In this document: positions 35,617-44,700 of the stretch, piece after piece
Numbering within the stretch: the stretch's first letter is position 1
Layout: each line of letters starts with the position of its first letter
Source: JADCCX01 sp051649305
Lineage (GTDB): Bacteria; Pseudomonadota; Alphaproteobacteria; Rhizobiales; Beijerinckiaceae
DNA length: 64,000 nucleotides
Direction: 5' to 3'
NCBI GenBank assembly: GCA_051649305.1
Contig: JBOFGV010000083.1
Coordinates: 62,001 to 126,000 of the forward strand
The notes under the pieces: generated by a model
Told to the model about the DNA's origin: nothing
Databases searched by the model: none
The model's input: only the letters and a program-made list of their open reading frames with translations
Translations under genes and position numbers: made by a program

Positions 35617-36456
35617 TCAATGCGCCGTCTGCGCCATGACACTGCGGCGATAGGCGCTTGGTGGCACCACACCATTGGCAATGAAGAAGCGCGAGAAGCT
35701 GGCGGGAGTCGAGAAGCCGAGATCAAAGCCGATGTCAGCCACGGTTTCCTCACCAGCCGCCAGTCTTTCAATCGCGCGCTCCATGCGAAGCGCGTTCATG
35801 TAGATTGTTGGAGGCAAGCCAATCTGCTCGCGGAAGAGCTTGAAGAAATGCGGACGCGACAGGCCCGATGCGCGCGAAACCTGCGATAGGGCGATCGGCT
35901 CGCTCAGAGTCTCATCCATCAATCTGAGGGCCTTCTGAATGCGAAAATCCCGCGCGGGCCTTTCGCGGCCTATGAAGTGCTGACCGTCTGCGGTCCATTG
36001 CCATGTCTGGTCAAAGGCGGCTTGTGTAATAGCACTCAGACGATCCTCGAAAGTGCCATCTGTTCCACCATGAGAGGACAACGACTGACAGGTTTCAGCA
36101 AGAATACGCGCCATACGGTTGCTTAGTTCTACGCCCGCACGACCAAACCTTAAAATGTCAAACGCCTCGCGGCTCGCCTGCACAAACCAGCCCGGCCTGA
36201 TGTAAAGCGTAAGCGACAGTACCGTATCATGCGGGTTGATGGGCCGGTAATAATGCGATTGCCAGGGGCTTACAGCGACAGCCTGTCCCGGAGCCAGAGG
36301 GTAGGCTTGACCATCCACAATGACCTCAGCAGCAGGACCGCTGATGTGAAAAATCAGATGCCCTTCCCGATGCGCATGGGGGGCCATTGCTTTATCGAGG
36401 GCATAAAGGCAGGCGCGCCCAAAGGCACCGTGCGCTACAGCGTAAGCAATACTCAC
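35617..36456 (-). CDS. AraC-family transcriptional regulator
   Basis: The 279-residue protein has an N-terminal cupin-like sensor domain (HAHREGHLIFHISGP, with the GQAVAVSPWQSHYY strand). A C-terminal double-HTH AraC domain covers about 170-270 (LSQVSRASGLSRPHFFKLFREQIG and VADIGFDLGFSTPASFSRFF). It starts at GTG 36456 with GGAGG 6 bases upstream. It lies immediately upstream of the ABC transporter genes on the same strand and likely controls the catabolic island in response to its substrate. Confidence 0.9.
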   Translation of the reverse strand: MSIAYAVAHGAFGRACLYALDKAMAPHAHREGHLIFHISGPAAEVIVDGQAYPLAPGQAVAVSPWQSHYYRPINPHDTVLSLTLYIRPGWFVQASREAFDILRFGRAGVELSNRMARILAETCQSLSSHGGTDGTFEDRLSAITQAAFDQTWQWTADGQHFIGRERPARDFRIQKALRLMDETLSEPIALSQVSRASGLSRPHFFKLFREQIGLPPTIYMNALRMERAIERLAAGEETVADIGFDLGFSTPASFSRFFIANGVVPPSAYRRSVMAQTAH

Positions 36457-36504
36457 AACACACCTCCATCCCTTTATATTTTTTATACTTTTTTCTAACC
36501 TAGC

Positions 36505-36528
36505 GCTGTTGCTGTGATTGGCAACAGC
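36505..36528 (-). terminator. Hairpin after the iron-ADH-like gene
   Basis: An 8-bp perfect stem (GCTGTTGC with GCAACAGC) with an 8-base loop lies 33 bases past the stop of the gene ending at 36562. The downstream minus strand is A-rich rather than T-rich (TTAGAAAAAAGTATAAAAAA). That stretch also supplies a candidate minus-10 region for the AraC gene. Confidence 0.4.
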
Positions 36529-36561
36529 AGATTTGGACCACTTTTCAAAACCTGTGGGCCA

Positions 36562-37620
36562 TTACCATGCCGCCTCCAGAATCTGGCGACAGTCACCCGA
36601 TGTCATCAAGCGGGGATTGGCGAGCGCAGAGGGGTCATCAGCCGCTATGTCGGCTATGCGTGCAAAAGCGCTGCGGTCTGTGGCTGTTTCACGCAAGGCA
36701 ACGGGCAGTTTCAGCATACGCGACAATGTGGCGAGACGGGAGGGTAAGTCCTGCTGTGGATCGGCGTTTCCACCCATGGCATCCAGCAGCGCGTCATATC
36801 TCTCCCCAACAGCGCGTGCATTGAAGTCAATAATCGCGCGCATCAAAGGTGCGTGCAGCTCGCCAGGCGTCGCCTGATCTGCAATATCCTCTTCCAGAGC
36901 ATGGGCCAGTGCATCAACGCCGCCCACACCTTTTTCCATGGCAAGCCCCGCTGTCAGTGCGGCCGCCATTAGTTCGCGACGCAAAGCCGCGCTCATTGCC
37001 CCCGTCGCGAGAACAGGCAGCCAGCGTGTCAAGCGCCTGACAGCATCAAGAGCCAGTCCATCGGCAGGCGGGTTGAAGGTTGGTCTCGCATAGGCTTCGA
37101 TGGCATGCACCAGCATCTCCATGCCGGAAGCAGCAAGACGGCGGGTTGGCGTATGGGCGAGCACTGATGGATCGGCGATGATATGGTCTGGCCGCGGGCA
37201 GACCACAGGGTCGCCATCGCGCGGCCTCACATGGCGTGAAAGGCCAAAGTCAAAAAGTGCTGTTGGCACGGCAATGACAGAACAGATGCCTCTGCGCCGC
37301 TGTATTGCTGCGGCGGCCAGCCTGGCCTGCGCCACGATGTGCGATCCACCGACTACAAGAACTGTGCGGGTATCAGTCTTTTGCAGATACACAACAAGCT
37401 CTGCTGCAGCACGATGGCTGGGCGCATCTGCAAAAACCGGAGCTTCGTGAAAAGAGATACGCGGCAAAGCGTTGTGGATTCGGGCCAGCGCCTCCTGCGT
37501 GCCGGGGCTACCATCAGACATGACAACGATGCGGCTGAGACCGGCCACCTGTTCAGGCAGCGCATCCTCAACCGCACTGTCGGCAAAATGGGTTTTGGTA
37601 AGGTAACTGATGAGCGTCAT
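36562..37620 (-). CDS. Iron-containing alcohol dehydrogenase/maleylacetate reductase-like protein, altered metal site
   Basis: The 352-residue protein has the fold pattern of iron-ADHs (VLVVGGSHIVAQA, AVPTALFDFG, DPSVLAHTPTRRLAASGMEMLVHAIEAY). Where the family has GxDALxH, this protein has GMEMLVH, so the first metal ligand is Glu168 instead of Asp. His172, His240 and His256 remain. The nucleotide motif lacks the usual GGGSxxD aspartate. Maleylacetate reductases of this fold act late in aromatic catabolism. ATG 37620 gives the usual length; a frame to 37686 would begin inside a terminator. The enzyme may be NAD-dependent but its substrate is unclear. Confidence 0.75.
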   Translation of the reverse strand: MTLISYLTKTHFADSAVEDALPEQVAGLSRIVVMSDGSPGTQEALARIHNALPRISFHEAPVFADAPSHRAAAELVVYLQKTDTRTVLVVGGSHIVAQARLAAAAIQRRRGICSVIAVPTALFDFGLSRHVRPRDGDPVVCPRPDHIIADPSVLAHTPTRRLAASGMEMLVHAIEAYARPTFNPPADGLALDAVRRLTRWLPVLATGAMSAALRRELMAAALTAGLAMEKGVGGVDALAHALEEDIADQATPGELHAPLMRAIIDFNARAVGERYDALLDAMGGNADPQQDLPSRLATLSRMLKLPVALRETATDRSAFARIADIAADDPSALANPRLMTSGDCRQILEAAW

Positions 37621-37656
37621 GGCCTTGGCGTCACTGACAGAAAGACACATCAGGTG

Positions 37657-37683
37657 AAAAGGCTGGCTTACTGCCAGCCTTTT
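37657..37683 (-). terminator. Rho-independent terminator after the LivJ-like gene
   Basis: A perfect 11-bp stem (37657-37667 with 37673-37683, AAAAGGCTGGC and its complement) closes a 5-base loop. It lies 15 bases past the stop of the binding-protein gene and ends in TTTT on the minus strand. It separates that gene from the iron-ADH-like gene. Confidence 0.85.
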
Positions 37684-37698
37684 CATTTTATCGTGCTA

Positions 37699-38964
37699 TC
37701 AGCCGCCTGCGCGCAGTTTGGCGCAATCAACCGCTGTACGCGATGGCAGGCCGATGGCGCGGAACTGCTCGACAGTCATGCCCAGTGTCTGCGTGACATT
37801 CTCTGTCTTACCCACCATCTTGTTGGTCATGTTGCCATCTGGGCCATCCACCACTTCGTTGATGAAGACTGTGCCGGTTGCCTGACGGTTCTCGTTCAGC
37901 GAAACCTTGCCAACCGGGGTATCGAGCTGAATCTTGTTCAACGCTTCCTTGAGCTTGGCCTGACCATTGCTGAGATCACCACCGGCCGCCTCGATTCCCT
38001 TGATCGCAGCCTGTGTGGCCACAAAGTAGCCAAGACCGAACAGGGAAGGAGTGGGGAAACGCTGGGCAGCCGGGAAGGCATCCTGATAGGTCTTCACATA
38101 GGCCTGCCAGGCTGGATCCGGGTTATCAACCGCGAACGGACCTGAGGTTGGTGTGCCTTTCAGGATATCCTTGGCCTTGCCGCGCGATGTCAGAACGGTC
38201 TGGTCCGCCATGATCGTGCCACCGATGAGCTTGGTTTTCTCACCAGCCTGCTGGTACTGGTTCAGGAAGTTGACGGCATCTGTACCGCCAAGACCCAGAT
38301 AGATCGCGTCCACATTGTCTGGCAACTGGGCAATGATCGCACCGAAGTCAGCCTGACCGAGCGGCTGCCAGAAACGCTGGACGATATCGCCACCTGCTTT
38401 GCAGAAGTCGACCGCGAAGCCCATAAAATTGGTGTAGCCGAAGGAATAGTCAGCCGCCACGGTGGCAACGCGCTTCCAGTTCTTCGTCTTCACGGCGTAG
38501 GAGCCCAGACCGAAGCCCCACTGCGAACCATCAAGGTTGAAACGGTAGAAGTTCGGGGCTGGGTCAACCCAGGTTGTTTCCAGCGCACCCGAAATACCGT
38601 TGATGACGACATTGCCGGGGATTGTCTTGGCAAAATCACGCATGGCGATACCTTCCGAACCTGACAATGGTCCGATGATGATATCAACCTTGTCCTGCTC
38701 GATGAGCTTGCGGGCCATGCGGATGGTTGTGTCGGGTTTGGTGTCTGTCGGAGCCACCACAGTCTCGACCTTCTTGCCCGCAATCATACCGTTGACCTGC
38801 TTCAGGGCCAGTTCAACGTTGCGAACACCGTCCGCTCCGCCAGCCGCAAAAGCGCCTTCGAGCGCCACAAGGACGCCGATCTTGATTGTGCCGCTCTGTG
38901 CGAGCGCTGCGCCCGGCAACACAAGTGCCGCCGCTGAAACCATGCCGAGTAATACCTTGCGCAT
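37699..38964 (-). CDS. Branched-chain-type ABC transporter substrate-binding protein (LivJ-like)
   Basis: The 421-residue periplasmic protein has a signal peptide (MRKVLLGMVSAAALVLPGAALAQ). The receptor-ligand-binding-region fold follows (IKIGVLVALEGAFAAGGADG, then IIGPLSGSEGIAM). Such proteins in catabolic loci often bind aromatic acids or amides rather than leucine. ATG 38964 has GGGAGGA at good spacing; an upstream frame to 39048 lacks support. A terminator separates it from the genes downstream, so it may be expressed at a higher level than the LivHMGF-type genes it serves. Confidence 0.9.
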   Translation of the reverse strand: MRKVLLGMVSAAALVLPGAALAQSGTIKIGVLVALEGAFAAGGADGVRNVELALKQVNGMIAGKKVETVVAPTDTKPDTTIRMARKLIEQDKVDIIIGPLSGSEGIAMRDFAKTIPGNVVINGISGALETTWVDPAPNFYRFNLDGSQWGFGLGSYAVKTKNWKRVATVAADYSFGYTNFMGFAVDFCKAGGDIVQRFWQPLGQADFGAIIAQLPDNVDAIYLGLGGTDAVNFLNQYQQAGEKTKLIGGTIMADQTVLTSRGKAKDILKGTPTSGPFAVDNPDPAWQAYVKTYQDAFPAAQRFPTPSLFGLGYFVATQAAIKGIEAAGGDLSNGQAKLKEALNKIQLDTPVGKVSLNENRQATGTVFINEVVDGPDGNMTNKMVGKTENVTQTLGMTVEQFRAIGLPSRTAVDCAKLRAGG

Positions 38965-39171
38965 GTGTGTTCCTCCCTGAACATGCAGCGACCTGTCGGC
39001 GGATGAACGGTCTCGATCCTGCCCGGTCGCCTGAAAGAACGAAGACAAAAACGTCCCCGCACCTGATTGAAAAGCTGCGACGGGACAAGTCAGCAGCCCA
39101 TATCCAAGCGTCTGTTTTTAAGGAGTCTCATGTTTGCAAGAGAGTCTGCGCTTCAATCAGACCGCATCATG

Positions 39172-41526
39172 TCAGGCGGCATGCGCAACCGAAGATACAA
39201 ATTTTCTGGCAATCTCGTCGGCCACCACTGGGCGCCCGACGAAATAGCCCTGAATCTGGTTGCACCCAAGAGAACGCAGGGAATCGAGCTGTTCTACCGT
39301 CTCGACACCCTCTGCTGTGACCGTGATGGCAAGTTCACAGGACATCGCCACGATTGCAGCAATGATGGCTGCGCTTTCCGGACCTTCAGCCAATCCCAGA
39401 ACAAATGACCGGTCAATCTTGAGCTTGTCGAAGCGATAGCGCCTCAGATAGCTCAGGGAGGAATAGCCAACTCCGAAATCATCAAGCGCAATACGGACAC
39501 CCAGAAGCCTCAGAGCCTCCAGTGTCGCATCAACGTGACCACCCTGCTCCAGAAACAGCGTCTCGGTGATTTCGAGTTCAAGGCGCCCTGGTGCAATGCC
39601 CGAAACCTCCAGCGCTTTCTTCACTGCAGCAAAAAGCCCTGGTGAACGAAACTGGACCGGGGAAAGATTGACTGCAATCCGGACATGATCCGGCCAGCTT
39701 GCAGCAGTGCAGCAGGCGGTGTGGAGGACAAAAGCTCCCAGACGATCAATCAATCCGCTCTCTTCGGCAATGGCAATGAACTCGGCAGGGCTGATGTGCC
39801 CAAAGGTGGGATGATGCCACCTTGCAAGCGCCTCGCAGGCCGTTATGCGCAGGCTTCCGGCCTCGACCAGTGGCTGATAGGCGAGCTTGATCTCTTGTGT
39901 ATCAAGACCGATGCGCAGATCACGCTCCAGTTTGTGACGGCGCATCGCGGCGGCTTCAAGCGTTGGTTCAAAGAACGCAAAGCGGCTGCGTCCTTCCTGC
40001 TTGGCGCGGTACAGTGCAAGGTCAGCGTGGCGGATCAGTGTGGCAGGATCGCTCCCTGCTTTTGCAGTGGCGATTCCAATGCTTGCGCCTGTCAAGGCAT
40101 TGATGCCCGAAGGGAGGCTGATAGGAACTGAGAGTGCTTCAACAATTCTGGCAGCAAAGCGCATGGTACGCTCCGCCTCCGCATCACCACTCATGACAAT
40201 AGCGAACTCGTCGCCGCCAAGACGGGCAACAAGGTCTGCCTCAACGGCCAGCGTGCGCAACTTGTCCGCTACCTCAACCAGAAGCTCATCACCAACAGGA
40301 TGGCCCTGGGTGTCATTGATGGTTTTGAAGTGATCAAGATCAATCAACAGAAGCGACAGATCGCCGCCTTTGCGATGCAGTCTGTGAAAGCCGCGCTCCA
40401 GCTCGCCGGTCAGTGTGGCACGGTTTGAAAGTCCTGTCAGGACATCAAATTGCGCAAGGTGCTCGACCCGGCGCCGGGCCTCGCCTGCGGCTGTCACGTT
40501 GCGCCCGATGCCGCGATAGCCTGCGAAATGGCCTTCCGCATCAAACACTGGCTTGCCCGTCAGCGACCAACGCTGCGGCCAGCCGTCCATGAAGACCGTC
40601 AGTTCAAGGTCGCGGAACATTTTCTGTGATCTGATCGCTGCAACAATGACAGCAAGCTGGCGCCGCTCGTCTTCCGATCTTTCTGAGCGTGATGTCAGCG
40701 GAAGACAATCCAGCGCACTGCGACCCACAAGATCTTCCTCTGAACGGTGAAGCAGTGTCGTCAACTGTGATGAGACATGCTGGATCCGCCCCCGCGCATC
40801 AATCATCCAGAGCCAGTCGTTGCCATGCTCCTCAAAATCACTGAGAAGCAATCCGATGTAGTCACGCTGTTCCTCGCTGCGTATCTGGGCTTCGATCCGC
40901 TCTTTCAAGGTCTTTGCGAGCGCCAGTGAACTGTTGGCCACAACCGCGATGTAAACCGTATTGAGCAGGAACAGGGCAGCCGTTGTGAACCCCGGAACCA
41001 GGATCAAGGCTACACTCGATCCCATGGCTATCATGCCAGCAAAAGCAATGGCCGCAGGTGTGACTGTCGCGAGCGCAAAACCACTGCCACACAGCATGCC
41101 AGCAACCACTGCACCAATGATGATACGCTGCTCCATATCTCCGACAGCAAAGAAAGCCGGCAGAACGGCCCACACAATTCCAAGAATAAATGCATGCGCA
41201 ACCGTCCGTCGAATGCCACGCACAGAGGCGGTGGAGCGGGCCTGAAAAGTGCGGCCCGCCAGATTGCGCATCAAGGCAAACGTGGCGATTGCGACCACAA
41301 CTGAAGCCCATATCATAACATGGGGGAAGTAGGCGCTGCCATTAAAGCTGTACACAATAAGCAGCGCACTGGCGATATTGGCTGCCATCATCCACGGTGT
41401 GTAGCGCCTGACTGCAGCAATCTGTGCAGCCCGAACGCTTCCGGCAAATACCGAAGCAGCATCGGGAGCACCGATGGCCAAAAACCGGTCCAGCAAACGC
41501 CTTTTTGCAATCAATTGATCTTTCAT
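39172..41526 (-). CDS. Membrane GGDEF-EAL cyclic-di-GMP turnover protein with PAS domain
   Basis: The 784-residue protein has six or so N-terminal membrane segments, then a PAS-like domain around 225-350. Next is a GGDEF domain with intact RLGGDEFAI, and a C-terminal EAL domain with EALARWHHP, DDFGVGYSSLSYL, KIDRSFV and TAEGVET. Both active sites look complete, so it could make or degrade cyclic-di-GMP; often one activity dominates. ATG 41526 (MKDQLIAKRR) is chosen over a long upstream frame to 41679. It follows the giant adhesin-like gene on the same strand, which suggests control of surface attachment. Confidence 0.93.
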   Translation of the reverse strand: MKDQLIAKRRLLDRFLAIGAPDAASVFAGSVRAAQIAAVRRYTPWMMAANIASALLIVYSFNGSAYFPHVMIWASVVVAIATFALMRNLAGRTFQARSTASVRGIRRTVAHAFILGIVWAVLPAFFAVGDMEQRIIIGAVVAGMLCGSGFALATVTPAAIAFAGMIAMGSSVALILVPGFTTAALFLLNTVYIAVVANSSLALAKTLKERIEAQIRSEEQRDYIGLLLSDFEEHGNDWLWMIDARGRIQHVSSQLTTLLHRSEEDLVGRSALDCLPLTSRSERSEDERRQLAVIVAAIRSQKMFRDLELTVFMDGWPQRWSLTGKPVFDAEGHFAGYRGIGRNVTAAGEARRRVEHLAQFDVLTGLSNRATLTGELERGFHRLHRKGGDLSLLLIDLDHFKTINDTQGHPVGDELLVEVADKLRTLAVEADLVARLGGDEFAIVMSGDAEAERTMRFAARIVEALSVPISLPSGINALTGASIGIATAKAGSDPATLIRHADLALYRAKQEGRSRFAFFEPTLEAAAMRRHKLERDLRIGLDTQEIKLAYQPLVEAGSLRITACEALARWHHPTFGHISPAEFIAIAEESGLIDRLGAFVLHTACCTAASWPDHVRIAVNLSPVQFRSPGLFAAVKKALEVSGIAPGRLELEITETLFLEQGGHVDATLEALRLLGVRIALDDFGVGYSSLSYLRRYRFDKLKIDRSFVLGLAEGPESAAIIAAIVAMSCELAITVTAEGVETVEQLDSLRSLGCNQIQGYFVGRPVVADEIARKFVSSVAHAA

Positions 41527-41687
41527 TTGCCCCACACAAGAATGATCACTATTGCGCCGGCATATTGTTAAAGCTCTGAAACAACAGTTAAACGGATGGA
41601 GTCTGACCGTGAACTGGAGGCAACAAAGCGCGTTTATCCCTAACAGTCTATTGGATAGTTTTATGATTTCTTGAGACAATCAGGTGT

Positions 41688-41714
41688 ACCGGCGGCTCTG
41701 GGGACACCGCCGGT
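41688..41714 (-). terminator. GC-rich hairpin after the giant repeat-protein gene
   Basis: An 8-bp stem (ACCGGCGG with CCGCCGGT) with an 11-base loop lies 9 bases past the stop at 41723. There is no T-run on the minus strand; the T-rich side is on plus (TTTCTTCTTTC). It may be a processing or partial termination site before the GGDEF-EAL gene. Confidence 0.45.
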
Positions 41715-41722
41715 TTCTTCTT

Positions 41723-44700
41723 TCAATGGCTCAACTCAGGTTCCTGCAAGCGGACCTGACCAAGGCGTGGCTCGATGACAAGCTGCCGCCTCACAACCTC
41801 TCCCGATGCCATGACAGCCTCGACATCCAGCTCCACACGATCCTGCGTGACCGGTGGTACACCACCGTGAATGTCACGGCCGAGACGCTCGAGCCAGCGC
41901 AGATCACGGTCAGTGATCAATCGGTAGTCAACCATGCTGCGTTTGCCGTTGCTGTCCTCCTGCCAGACCTTCAGCACGAACTGGCGCTCATGCATCATTG
42001 TCTCGACCCACAGCTTCTCACCGGATGGGGTATCCGCGGAGACACGGGCGATGGAGGTTCCGAGGAACGTCCGAGTGGCAACATCGGACAAGGTGCTGTG
42101 CAGTGGCGATTCCGCATCACGTTTGAAGCGTGCCAGAATATCGTCAGCTGATCCGTTCCAGCGTAGCGCATCAAGCACGATATAGCCCGTTCCAGGGAAG
42201 GGTGACTGACCCGCAGGTTTGCCATCCAGCATGTCCATTGGCCAAAGCGGAGCAGACGGTGCGATGTGGTTGTCCTCAGGTGGGACGTCAACAATAACAG
42301 TGGCCGTTGCAAAGCCACCATGCCCGTCAGCAATTGTGTAGGTGATAACGGCACTGCCTGAGAACCCACGGCTTGGAATGAAGCGGATCCTTCCATCAGA
42401 TTCGATTATGACCTCCCCGTCGGGAGACGTTGCCTCCACGATCGTCAGGTTATCACCATCGGGATCGCTGTCGTTCGGCAAGACATCAATCGTCACCGGC
42501 GTGTTGGGCCTGTCAGCGCGCGCCTGATTGTTCAAAGCCACTGGCGGTGGATTGAGTGCCGTGAACGGGAAGGTGACTTCTCTCACACCACCATCCGGAT
42601 CGCGGACGATCAGTGTTATGGGATAGATACCATCACCATTCGGACCACCCTGCGATGCATCAGCACCGATGACACCGGAGATCACACCCGTCACCGGATC
42701 GATTGACAGACCCGGCGGCATGCCGGTCGCATCAAAGGTCAGCGGCCGCCCTTCCGGATCAACAAAGACATCACCGGCACGGATAACAACCGGAGTGCTG
42801 TCGAGCGCAATGTTTGGTGTGAGAAGCACCAGCGGATCCGGGTTGGGGTTGCCGGGATTGTTCGGGTCAACCAGCTTGGGCGCATCATTCACACCGACAA
42901 TAGTCAGGGTGAGCGATGCTGTCGCCTGTGCGCCGTCAGCATCGGTGATCACATACTGGATGGCCTCCAGTGCGGTTTCACCAACAGGAAGGGCATCATA
43001 GGCTGTGCCTGGATCGAAGCTGTAGGTTCCATCCGGGTTCAGCGTCAGCACTGCACCATTTGGCAACACGAAAGGCTGACCAATGGGTACAGGTTGGCCA
43101 TTCCAGCTGGCTGAAACAACGGTGAGCGGATCACCGTCCGGATCGCTGTCAGCACCGGGGCCAACAAGCACCGAGCCAACAACCGGCGGGCCATCCTCAC
43201 TGACCGTATTGCTGTCATCAACAGCAACAGGCGGCGGGTTGGTCACGGTATAGGTGATCGTGGTTGTCGTCTTGTTGCCGGCAATATCTGTGACAGTAAC
43301 AGTGACAGGATAAACGCCGTCACCGTTGGGACCGCCCTGCGACGCATCATTCGGCAGATCACCGGAAATGACGCCTGTCACAGGATCAATGGTCAGGCCC
43401 GGCGGCAGACCATCCGTCTCGTAGGTCAATGGATCACCTTCCGGATCACGGATGTAGTCCGAAACATCAATGACAGGCGGAGTCGTGCTGTCAGGCGCTG
43501 TCACATCCGGAATGATGTTCTGAGGATCAGGTGTCGGCACAGGGTTCAGCGGCGTGCCGGGGTTGGTAGGATCAACCACCACAGGCGCATCGTTGACAGG
43601 CTGCATGGTGAGCGTCAGCACAGCTGTCGCAAGCGCACCATCCTTGTCCGTGATTGTGTAGGTCACGGGCGGAACAGGGCCATCATAGTTAGGCGACGGA
43701 GTGAAGGACCAACCCCCATCAGCAGCGATGGTGAGCGTGCCCACACCGGGCATGGTGGCTGTTGATCCCGGCAGGAATGTGCCTGCCAGACCCGGAACCG
43801 TGAAGCCAGTAACCGCCAGGGGATCACCATCAGGATCGCTGTCATTATCGAGCAGATTACCCGTGGCGGTGATATCTTCGGTTACAGTTGCAGCATCATT
43901 CAAGGCCACCGGAGGCGGGTTTGTGATGGTATAGGTGATCGTGGTTGTTGTGACGTTGCCGCCATTGTCTGTGATGGTGACTGTGACAGGATATACGCCA
44001 TCGCCATTCGGACCACCCTGTGAGGCATCGATCGGCAGAACACCGGAGATAAGACCGGTTGCAGGATCGATGATCAACCCCGGAGGCAAACCAGTTGCAT
44101 CGTAGGTAACTGGGCCACTCTCCGGATCGCGGATGTAATCCGAAACCAGAATCTGGGGTGGGCTGGTGCTGTCCGGTGCTGTGATATCAGGAATGACATT
44201 CAGCGGATCGGGCGCAGGTGTCGGCAATCCCGGCACGCCAGGGTTCTGCGGATCGACCATAACCACTGGATCATTCACACCGATGATGGCAACTGTGAGT
44301 GTTGCCGTCACCTTGTCGCCGTCGGCATCTGTGATCTCGTAGGTGAAGACATCAGTCAGGCTCTGGCCCGTGGTCAACGCATTGACAACAGGATCAGTCC
44401 GGTTCGGCTGATAGCTGTAGGAGCCGTCCCCGTTCAGTGTCAGCGTGCCATAGAGACCTGCGACTGCAGCACCCGGGGCAGACGCTGGTGCGCCAGTGCC
44501 TGCACCAACAGCAGTTACCGGATTGGCAGGTGCATCAGCACCGGCATTGTCCGCCGTGCCATCGGTTATGTTAGGATCACCTCCTGAAGCATCAACGCCG
44601 GTGAAGACATTGCCCGTTGCCGGTGCGGTTCCGTTTTCTGAAACCGTATCCGCATCATTCGTTGCAAGCGGCGCGTCATCCGCCACTGCAAAGCGCAGGT

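Noticed and set aside
37621..37686. Longer start of the iron-ADH-like gene
   Set aside because: The first codons would lie in the terminator hairpin at 37657-37683, and ATG 37620 gives the family length.
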